DNA of 12,752 bases. Origin: Zygnema cylindricum. Its lineage: Eukaryota > Streptophyta > Zygnematophyceae > Zygnematales > Zygnemataceae. Below the pieces are notes generated by a model, which was not told where the DNA came from, did not search any database, and saw only the letters and a program-made list of their open reading frames with translations. The position numbers and the translations under genes were made by a program. Below are positions 7,291 to 12,752 of the stretch, piece by piece. The first letter of the stretch is position 1. Each line of letters starts with the position of its first letter. The stretch is taken from contig JBBHKE010000773.1 of the NCBI GenBank assembly GCA_037447655.1, forward strand, positions 230,310 to 243,061. The letters run 5' to 3'.

Positions 7291-7905
7291 TTATCTATCT
7301 CTTTCAACCTGTATGCCAATAATGTATTTAGCCTCACCCAAATCCTTCATTTCAAATTTTGAATTAACAGTGTGTTTTACTCTAGCAATTCCTTCTTTGT
7401 TCCTACTAATTAGCAGCAAATCATCAACATAGACAGCAATGAATATCACCTCATCAGGATTATCACCACACATCCAATATACTGAATTATCTGAACTAAT
7501 TCTAGTAAATCCTAATCCTGTCAAAAACTCATCTAACTTTCGGTTCCTTTGCCTAGGGGCCTGTTTTAGGCCATACAAAGATTTTAAAAGTCTGCACACA
7601 AGATTTTCTTTTCCTGCTTCCTCATAACCCTCAGGCTGCTTCATATAAATGACCTCATCAAAATCACCATGCAAAAATGCAGTTTTGACATCCATTTGGT
7701 GGATGTCAAAATCCTCTATGGCAGCTAATGTAAGTAAGATGCGGACAGATGGAAACCTTACAACTGGTGAAAATGTTTCTTCATAATCTATCCCCTCCAT
7801 TTTATTATATCCCTTAGCATTCAAGCGAGCCTTATGCCTGTCTATGGTATTATCTGGGTTCAATTTTAATTTAAACACCCATTTACTTCCAATAGCCTTT
7901 CCCAT
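7291..7905 (-). pseudogene. Outer copia reverse transcriptase
   Basis: This frame of 204 codons encodes most of the copia RT. IGSKWVFKLK (residues 5-14), motif A MDVKTAFLHG with catalytic Asp72, YMKQPEGYEE (87-96), SLYGLKQAPR (109-118), and the catalytic YVDD box at 159-162 are all intact. It ends DLGEAKYIIGIQVERDR before a TAA stop. The start is not a true start: IGSKWVF normally follows a tWxLV..P stretch. Here ...MEAQTW from the preceding frame meets GKAIGSKW with a frame change, so a short non-triplet deletion is inferred near 7900. Confidence 0.94.
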
Positions 7906-8114
7906 GTTTGGGCCTCCATGATGGACTTCATTTCTTCATTGATTGCTTCCACCCAGTGTTCCCTTTGATTACTCGAAAAAGCTTGCGTCAACGTTAGAGG
8001 CTCTTCTGTGTGTGCCGAGTGAGCAAAGGCTACACTTTCTCCCCTGAGACGTGCACTTCGTCTAACTCCACCTGGAAATTTTGTCGCTAGTATAGATGGT
8101 TAGGTCCTCCTCCT
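7906..8114 (-). pseudogene. Outer copia integrase-RT linker, broken
   Basis: This is in frame with the gag/protease/integrase fragment but follows its TAA stop (8117-8115). A second TAA lies at 8102-8100. It keeps recognisable pol linker features: RRSARLRG, then a run ending REHWVEAINEEMKSIMEAQTW, the normal entry into copia RT (family form EW..Am.eEm.si..n.tW). The homology then jumps frame into the RT fragment. Confidence 0.85.
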
Positions 8115-10244
8115 TTATAAATGTGATTCTTCTTGTGATTCAGTTTCGGCTTGAGGTAGAGGAGAGTCTGCAACTCTTTCGGGCATAACACTTCCTGTTT
8201 CTGGTGGAGAAGATGATTGCAAGTCACTTTGAGCTAATATAGACGCATTTTCTATATTTTTCTTGAAAAACATGGGATTTTCCTCTAAAAAAATATAATC
8301 AACACTTCGACTTTTCTTTTCATCGCTACGCTGACTAAATTCATCTACTCCTTTTCCCTCATCCTTCAATATGATGTTTCTGGCTACCACAACTTTATTT
8401 CTCTTAATGTCATATACTTTATAACCCTTGGCATGCTCATCATACCCTAAAAATATCCCTAGTATGCCTTTTGGCTCTAATTTCCATTTTTGTGGATCAT
8501 TATCTAGCAAGAATATCTTACTTCCAAAAACTTTGAAGTGACTTACATCTGGTTTGTGTCCTATCCACATTTCGTAAGGAGTTTTATCTTTTACAGCCCT
8601 TGTTTCTAGCCTGTTTCTCACATAAGCTGCACAATACATAGCCTCTGCCCAAAATTTGAAATCTATGTCCATATCAACCATCATTGTCCTAGTGTGATCT
8701 ATGTCCATATCAACCATCATTGTCCTAGCACACTCTGATATGGTCCTATTCATCCTTTCTGAAACATCGTTTTGTTTCGGAGAATAAGGAACGGTTAGTT
8801 GACGTGAGATTCTATGCAATTTTAGAAATTCTGCAAACTCATTAGAAATGTACTCCCCTCTATTATCAGATCTGAATCCTGCTATCTTTCTCTTATGTAG
8901 ATTCTTAACCCAAGCCTTATACTCCTTAAATTTTGAAAAGACTTCATCCTTACTTTTCAAAAAATAAACAGTAGTAAATCTACTATAGTCATCAGTAAAT
9001 GTAAGCATAAACTTAACACCTCCCACAGATGGATACCTAGATGGCCCCCATACATCTGAATAAATTAGTTCTAGCACCCTGCTACTTCTATGATCAGTTA
9101 GCGAAGGGAAATGCAACTGATGAATTTTTCTCATTGCACAACCATCACATACATTTGATGTTGGTTTTTGACTAATTTTTACACCTTCCACCATTTTTTG
9201 ATTTACCATCTTTTCTAATCTATCATAATTCACATGTCCTAAACGTTTATGCCATAAATCACAATCACTGATTACACTTGAGTACATAACATCATTGTAA
9301 TTATAATTTGCAAGACTCAACCGATACAAATTGTTTCCTCCAGCAAATCCCTCTGCAGCTATTTTCTCATTCTTACTCACTGTTTTCTTTCCATTCTCAT
9401 ATATAGTTTTAAAACCTTTCTTTTCTAACTGTGACGTAGAGAAAAAGTTTCTTTTAAAAGTTGGGACATGCAACACATCTTCCAAGACCCTTTTCACAGG
9501 TTTTCCCTCTACGTTCAAAATAAGTGACACCCTCCCCTTTGCTTTCGACTCAGCGGTATCATCACTAAAATAAATTTTGTGGGGTGAAATAGATTGAATA
9601 CTCTCAAACAGATGGCGATTGCAGCACATGTGTGTAGATGCACCAGAGTCCATTATCCATTCGTCTTCCTCCACGCCTTCCGTTGCTTGTGCCATCGCAA
9701 AGTATTTCTTTTCGGTGTTGGTAAGAAAGCTGCTCACGTCCTCCTCCTTAAGTTCGTTGAAGAGAGCAGTTGGACGACCACCTGATTGAGAAGGAACCCG
9801 ACTTTCGTCCCATCCAGAGCGAAAATTTCCTGTGGCTTTCGCTCTCTTATATGTATTACACATTCTGAACACATGCCATTTTTCATCACAGTAAAAGCAT
9901 GTTAAAGGTGACCTTCTAGGGCCACTACCTCTACCACTGCCACTACCTATCTTAGAATCTGAAAATTGGTTAAATAGTGCCTGAACATAATTACTACTAC
10001 CTCTTTGTGAAATCTGGTTAGCTTCTTCACTCAAAATAAGTTGAATTGCTAATGCTATGTTCCATTGACGCTGTGGAAGAGCCCTAAGCCTATCCATCGC
10101 TCCCTTATACTCATTGGGTAAAGTTCTCATTAATAGCATAGCCTGCTGAGGTGGTGAAAAGTCCCCACCTGCACTTGTACTCTGAACGAACAACCTTTTC
10201 ATAGCATGGCAATGATCTGACATACTACCTCCAGAATATCTCAA
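8115..10244 (-). pseudogene. Outer copia gag C-terminus, protease and integrase
   Basis: This is a 709-codon frame. Gag C-terminal part: LPNEYKGAMDRL (42-53) and an intact CCHC zinc knuckle C116-C119-H124-C129 for RNA packaging. Aspartic protease: DSGAS at 199-203, which cuts the polyprotein. Integrase: HHCC zinc site H332, H337, C366, C369; catalytic core D397 (SDVWGP), D460 (RSDNRGEY) and E496 (SERMNRT), with 35 residues between the last two as in DD35E enzymes. The C-terminal domain carries KVFGSKIF and GIFLGYDEHAKGYKVYD. Integrase inserts the cDNA. Oddities: a 12-residue tandem duplication just after the catalytic Glu, and Gly to Asp with Ala to Ser in the usual QNGVAERMNRT. It is joined in frame to the gag N-terminus but for one TAA upstream. 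Confidence 0.95.
8661..8732 (-). repeat. 36-bp tandem duplication within integrase
   Basis: The 32 bases starting ATCTATGTCCATATCAACC at 8661 recur exactly at 8697, a 36-base period. On the - strand it duplicates RTMMVDMDID in frame, right after the third catalytic residue. The near-perfect identity suggests a recent event compared with the rest of the element. Confidence 0.92.
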
Positions 10245-10253
10245 TTCAAAGAT

Positions 10254-10553
10254 TTATGTTGCTATATTAGTCTGAACAGTGACATCAAGCTTAACATACA
10301 TAGCATGTACACTAAACCAGATTTGAGAAGCCTTTTTCATATCAAGGTAAGACATTACAAACTCCTTTGTCATAGACTGCTTGAAGACATTGAGGCAGTG
10401 GAGATTCTTCTTTCTCCAATCCGGTGCAGTCTCATCAACAGTCCCATCCATAATGGATGACAAGTCCCTTTCTTCGAAATAGGAGCTCAACATATCTTCC
10501 CAGTACAAGTAGTCCGATCCATCAAAGATAGGCAATTTGGGCGGTGGGCCCAT
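10254..10553 (-). pseudogene. Outer copia gag, N-terminal part
   Basis: This has 99 codons starting at the ATG within the PBS (MGPPPKLPIFDGSDYLYWED), which has the classic copia Gag opening PxFDGxxYxxW. It continues with DWRKKNLHCLNVFKQSM and ASQIWFSVHAMY. It stops at TAA 10256-10254. The same frame carries on with IFELRYSGGSMSDH into the 709-codon frame, so the stop is a single nonsense change, most simply Gln CAA to TAA. Gag forms the particle and packages RNA. An upstream in-frame leader lies in the LTR, so this ATG may be internal. Confidence 0.93.
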
Positions 10554-10557
10554 AACC
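10543..10557 (-). promoter_or_regulatory. Primer-binding site of outer copia (half tRNA-iMet)
   Basis: GGTGGGCCCATAACC on the + strand abuts the 5' LTR and is the same 15 bases as in the inner element. It equals the anticodon arm of initiator Met tRNA rather than its 3' end, so half-tRNA priming is inferred. The gag-frame codons across it read Gln-Val-Met-Gly-Pro. Confidence 0.87.
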
Positions 10558-11244
10558 TGTTAAAGGTCATGGATATTTAGACTCCGTTGTGATCCACTCC
10601 CACTAGGAGTCACACTTGCACCAGCTGGGATATTCGTCCTAGGAGGAGCAGGTGGAGCACTAGGGCTAATAAGAGCACTTCCAGCAAGAGCTAAGCCATT
10701 ATTAGACATGTTAGCGGAAGTAAACCCAAAGAGGAATACCAATCAGACTAGATCAATACTGTAAGATATGTACTACAAATGAAAGAGGTCTTTCAACTAA
10801 ACAAACATGTACTACAAGCAAATAAAAGACAATAGAGCACAAAACACCTTAAACTGTACTTAGTGCTCTCATTTCCTTAAACTCTGTGTAGAATGTACAT
10901 TCAGTGTCGAGTTGATCGATCCTAATTGAACTAAATACTCAAAAGATCTAGAAAACATCTAAAACGTATGTACAGGGTTCACCAAACAACCTACTCACAA
11001 AAATCTAAGTGTTAGGACCAGAATTGTCCACTAATAATATCTATACCCTAAAAATCCGGGTGATTCTTATCACGTCCACATTCATTGGCGGCCCTACACA
11101 CTAATTTACTTAAAGATAACTATTCGTGTAGATACTACAAAAAATCCACACTAAATTTGGTCAATATTAAATAGTTGGTATTCCAAAAATATTCTAAGTC
11201 CTAGAGTCGAATTTCTAAGACTTACTAAAGCTTACTTATCATTA
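10558..11244 (-). repeat. Outer copia 5' LTR, intact
   Basis: This is an uninterrupted 687-bp LTR. In element orientation it starts TAATGATAAG and ends TTTAACA. It contains the empty target site AAGAG (10729-10733) that received the inner element in the other LTR. The TA...CA termini are non-canonical but supported by the target duplication and by the matching end of the 3' LTR next to the polypurine tract. Confidence 0.94.
10560..10709 (-). pseudogene. Gag leader encoded in the LTR (outer copia)
   Basis: This 49-codon frame starts ATG 10709-10707 (MSNNGLALAGSA) and is rich in Ser, Pro, Ala and Gly. It ends at TAA 10562-10560, two codons before the PBS. It is exactly in frame with gag: the codons after the stop are CAG GTT ATG GGC. 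In the 3' LTR the aligned codon is CAA, so without this change Gag would begin inside the LTR and read through the PBS. The ATG and open frame are kept in both LTRs. Yeast Ty1 gag also begins within its LTR. Confidence 0.65.
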
Positions 11245-11249
11245 CTTTG
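11245..11249. repeat. Target-site duplication of outer copia, right copy (CTTTG)
   Basis: CTTTG follows the outer LTR end CATTA and corresponds to CTTCG at 1389-1393, differing by one CpG to TpG change. The gypsy frame resumes right after it. Confidence 0.8.
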
Positions 11250-11531
11250 CACCTTTCTGGGTCTAGCCAACTACTATCGGTGGTTTATCCCTGAGTTTAC
11301 TAGTCACGCTCACCACCTCAATCATCTATTATGGAAGGACCAAGAATGGCTATGGGCCGAAGAGCGAAAGATCACCTTCTAGTTCTTAAAGGATGCTTAA
11401 AAGCAGCACCCCGTGCTTTGGATGCGTGATCACCAACGGCCTTTCCTCCTTTACACTGACTGGAGCATGTTTCGATTCCGAGCGGTTTTGGCTCAAGTTG
11501 ATGATGTTGGAGCTGAATATGTGGTGGCTTA
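11250..11531 (+). pseudogene. Ty3/gypsy RT end and RNase H, N-terminal part
   Basis: This continues the gypsy pol cut at 1393. FLGLANYYRWFIPEFT is the hallmark segment after the Ty3 RT thumb. WKDQEWLWAEE and PFLLYTDWSMFRFRAVLAQ follow, where the RNase H normally has LxTDAS..G.GAVL.Q, so the catalytic Asp is kept. Stops occur at TAG 11380-11382 and TAA 11398-11400. The fragment ends GAEYVVAY at the insertion point of the miniature element. Confidence 0.9.
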
Positions 11532-11634
11532 TGTTGGATTGCCACGTGAAGCCGGTTGAATACGGAGTAGAATATAGAATATCCATACTCGAGCCGCCCG
11601 TAAGAAACGGTACGGACCCGCCAGTCTCTATATC

Positions 11635-11705
11635 GAGTTGGTGGCACAATGGTAGTGCGTTCGCAGCTCAAGTGAAAGGTCCCAGGTTCGAACCCTGGCC
11701 GGCTA
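11635..11705 (+). ncRNA. tRNA-like pol III module in TRIM 5' LTR
   Basis: This is a 71-base module that folds as a tRNA cloverleaf. Acceptor is GAGTTGG with CCGGCTA (terminal pair lost), D arm GCAC/GTGC, anticodon stem TTCGC/GTGAA with one G-T pair, variable AGGTC, and a perfect T arm CCAGG-TTCGAAC-CCTGG. A box is TGGCACAATGG and B box is GGTTCGAACCC. TTTT follows three bases later. The anticodon loop AGCTCAA lacks the normal U33, so it is not a decoding tRNA. Loose similarity to tRNA-Phe around the anticodon region is not decisive. Confidence 0.75.
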
Positions 11706-11707
11706 AA

Positions 11708-11711
11708 TTTT
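11708..11711 (+). terminator. Pol III terminator TTTT (TRIM 5' LTR)
   Basis: A four-T run lies three bases after the acceptor end of the tRNA-like module. Its counterpart in the 3' LTR is at 11991-11994. Confidence 0.55.
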
Positions 11712-11757
11712 CCCAAATGTGGGACATGCCGAATTCCGGATTTCTTGGAAATCAACA

Positions 11758-11770
11758 TGGTATCAAATCC
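11758..11770 (+). promoter_or_regulatory. TRIM primer-binding site
   Basis: TGGTATCAAATCC starts at the first base after the 5' LTR. It matches the usual plant PBS TGGTATCAGAGC (3' end of initiator Met tRNA) with two mismatches. This differs from the half-tRNA site used by the two copia elements. Confidence 0.8.
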
Positions 11771-11803
11771 AGCGGGATATCGGATGGTTTAACCGGCTTT
11801 CCC

Positions 11804-11813
11804 GTGAGGGGGG
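11804..11813 (+). promoter_or_regulatory. TRIM polypurine tract
   Basis: GTGAGGGGGG immediately precedes the second TGTTGGATTG, as required for plus-strand priming. It confirms the + orientation of the element. Confidence 0.8.
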
Positions 11814-12040
11814 TGTTGGATTGGCATGTGAAGCCGGTTCAATACGGGGTAGAATATGGAATATCCATATTCGAGCCGCCCGTAAGAAAACGGTACGGAC
11901 CCGCTAGTCTCTACATCGAGCTGGTGGCACAGTGGTAGTGCGTTCGCAGCTGAAGTGAAAGGTCACAGGTTCGAACCCTGGCCGGCTCAATTTTCCCAAG
12001 TGTGGGACATGCCGAATTCCAGATTTCTTGGAAATCAACA
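11814..12040 (+). repeat. TRIM 3' LTR
   Basis: A 227-bp LTR matching 11532-11757 with 15 substitutions and one extra A. It keeps the tRNA-like module and TTTT. It ends ATCAACA directly against a G-rich purine tract instead of the expected target duplication. Confidence 0.88.
11918..11988 (+). ncRNA. tRNA-like pol III module in TRIM 3' LTR
   Basis: The same 71-base cloverleaf. Here the acceptor GAGCTGG/CCGGCTC pairs fully (one T-G), the A box TGGCACAGTGG fits the consensus perfectly, and the B box GGTTCGAACCC is unchanged. The T stem has lost one pair (ACAGG/CCTGG). Damage in this copy and in the 5' copy falls in different places, so their common ancestor was a better tRNA fold than either. 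TTTT lies at 11991-11994. Confidence 0.76.
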
Positions 12041-12096
12041 GGGGTGGGAAGGGAGAGTGGGGAGGAGGAAGGGGAGAGCAGGGAGGGGGAGAGAGG
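12041..12096 (+). repeat. G-rich purine tract with G-quadruplex potential
   Basis: The stretch is almost entirely G and A, with a T and C only at isolated positions. It has at least six runs of three or more G. It sits between the TRIM end and the resumed gypsy frame, where the target duplication and a few gypsy codons should be. It could be repair filler, an expanded purine repeat, or an unrecognised insertion remnant. Confidence 0.8.
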
Positions 12097-12625
12097 AGCA
12101 ATAATAGAGCAAAAGGGAATTATAGCAGTTACCACAGAGAGCTACTCGCAGCGGTTTGGGCAATCCAGCATTTCTGACCTTATTTGTACGTGGTCCATTT
12201 CACCCCGATAACTGATCACCAACCCCTGAAATGGATCATAGAGAATAGTAAGCTAACCGGCAAACTCGCTAGATGGGTTCTTATCTTACAGGAATATGAT
12301 TTTGACATATTTTAGAGGGCAGTGGAAATCTATAAGAATGCCGACACACTAAGCTGGAATCGCGATCCCTCCACCATGGATTCTATTGAGGCTTGTCATG
12401 ATGAGGTTCCGAAAATTAGTCTATGACTCATTCGAGCATCCTCTGCCTTCATCTGGCTTCCCCAATCTAGGGGGAACGATTAACTTTCTCGGCCGACGTG
12501 GAGGGGCAGACGCCAATAGGGGCTAGACGTAAGGATATCTGGAACGACCCCGATGCACACTAATCTATCCAGCAGGGCTCGCCTCTTCCACACTTGACTG
12601 GAATTTAATTATCCCGGGTGTAGAC
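12097..12625 (+). pseudogene. Ty3/gypsy RNase H C-terminal part and pre-integrase linker
   Basis: The gypsy frame resumes with NNRAKGNYSSYHRELLAAVWAIQHF, then TDHQPLKW from 12211 and LARWVLILQEYDFDIF, all typical of the Ty3 RNase H. KNADTLSWNRDP corresponds to the closing NxADxLSR. Stops at TGA 12175-12177 (likely from CGA) and TAG 12313-12315 break it. From about 12480 another frame carries VEGQTPIGARRKDIWNDP, resembling the linker before the integrase zinc finger. The span 12425-12480 between is unclear. Integrase itself is not in the window. The sequence is cut off at about 12625 by a new LTR. Confidence 0.85.
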
Positions 12626-12752
12626 TGTAGAAATAAAAGGTTATTTTAGTATTTTCTAGGTTTTGCAAAATGCAGAAAAGAAGCCGAGGCAGTCTGCCTC
12701 TAACTTCTCTCTTCAGCTCCCACACTTGTCGTAGTCACTGAAGGTTGAAGAG
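12626..12752 (+). repeat. Start of another LTR, related to inner element LTR (runs off window)
   Basis: The sequence begins TGTAGAAAT and contains TATTTTCTAGG, CTCTAACTTCTC, and CACACTTGTCGTAGTCACTGAAGG near the end. The inner LTR, in its own orientation, begins TGTTGAAATTT, then TATTTTCTAGG, CTCTAACTCTTC, and CACACTTGTCGCAGTCACTAAAG, in the same order. The gypsy homology ends just before it. It is therefore the beginning of an LTR from a related family, on the + strand, inserted in the gypsy. Whether it is solo or part of a full element cannot be seen. Confidence 0.65.

Larger units (their letters stand above)
1394..11244 (-). mobile_element. Outer Ty1/copia retrotransposon, nearly full length, decayed
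   Basis: This is a - strand copia element with two LTRs (1394-1569 plus 5912-6422, and 10558-11244), each 687 bp once the inner insertion is removed. It has a half-tRNA primer-binding site, a polypurine tract, and the Ty1/copia protein order gag, protease, integrase, RT, RNase H. It lies in the gypsy RT/RNase H junction with a 5-bp target duplication. A hand count gives about 20 LTR differences in the 176-bp part and about 28 in the 511-bp part, roughly 7 percent, so the insertion is old. Stops in gag, after integrase and in RT/RNase H, plus a frameshift at the start of RT, make it unable to move on its own. Confidence 0.93.
11532..11757 (+). repeat. TRIM 5' LTR
   Basis: A 226-bp LTR, TGTTGG...ATCAACA. 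It holds a complete 71-base tRNA-like module starting 103 bases in, followed by TTTT at 11708-11711 and a 46-base tail to the LTR end. No TATA box of the pol II kind is evident. Confidence 0.88.
11532..12040 (+). mobile_element. TRIM (miniature LTR retrotransposon) with tRNA-like LTRs
   Basis: Two direct repeats of 226 and 227 bp both start TGTTGGATTG and end GAAATCAACA. They flank a 56-bp internal segment that begins with TGGTATCAAATCC, a tRNA-iMet 3'-end PBS, and ends with a polypurine run GAGGGGGG. These are the defining parts of a terminal-repeat retrotransposon in miniature. It has no coding capacity and would need proteins from another element. The LTRs differ at 15 positions plus one indel by hand count. 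It lies in the gypsy RNase H. No target duplication is found: GCTTA precedes it, GGGGT follows. Confidence 0.88.

Noticed and set aside
11635-11988. Two functional tRNA genes
   Set aside because: The anticodon loops lack U33, each copy has lost base pairs, and both are embedded in LTRs.
11532-12040. Tandem pair of tRNA-headed SINEs
   Set aside because: The repeats have TGTTG...CAACA ends, a PBS directly after the first copy and a polypurine tract before the second. There is no A-rich or T-rich SINE tail.
11393-12211. Several overlapping ORFs on both strands around the TRIM
   Set aside because: They cross LTR boundaries and tRNA-like modules and repeat with the LTRs, so they are by-products of low stop density.
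1-12752. CRISPR array, prokaryotic operon or phage system
   Set aside because: The repeats found are LTRs, a microsatellite and a short coding tandem repeat. All recognisable proteins are plant retrotransposon types.

Overview
The window is a block of nested retrotransposons from a land plant. It contains no ordinary host gene. Plant origin is inferred from the typical plant Ty1/copia and Ty3/gypsy polyproteins, plant-type LTR boxes and a miniature LTR retrotransposon. The Ty3 reverse transcriptase (RT) variant loosely recalls elements of non-seed plants and conifers, but the lineage cannot be fixed from sequence alone. All coding regions are decayed, so this looks like intergenic repeat DNA.

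Layout, outermost first. (1) A decayed + strand Ty3/gypsy element forms the background at 1-1393, 11245-11531 and about 12097-12625. It carries RT, RNase H and a pre-integrase linker. (2) A full-length - strand Ty1/copia element (1394-11244, 'outer copia') is inserted at the RT/RNase H junction, flanked by CTTCG/CTTTG. Its gag-pol runs from 10553 down to 6445 with order gag, protease, integrase, RT, RNase H. It has one frameshift or deletion and several stops. (3) The outer 3' LTR is split by a second - strand copia-type element (1570-5906, 'inner element') with perfect AAGAG target duplications. Its LTRs are about 1.18 kb, and its short internal region has a gag frame fused to degenerate RT and RNase H remnants. 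(4) A 509-bp miniature LTR element (TRIM, 11532-12040) sits in the gypsy RNase H. Each 227-bp LTR holds a tRNA-like module with A box, B box and TTTT terminator. (5) At the right edge another LTR begins (12626 onwards, + strand), related to the inner element's LTR.

The two copia elements share a primer-binding site complementary to the anticodon arm of initiator methionine tRNA (half-tRNA priming as in Drosophila copia). The ATG inside that site is also a candidate gag start. In the outer element the gag frame appears to begin earlier, inside the LTR, as in yeast Ty1. The inner element depends on proteins supplied in trans, because it lacks protease and integrase and its RT/RNase H remnants look catalytically dead. 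The TRIM encodes no protein. The most novel feature is the TRIM with tRNA-like pol III modules in its LTRs. A tRNA-like stretch also lies antisense in the inner element's LTRs.
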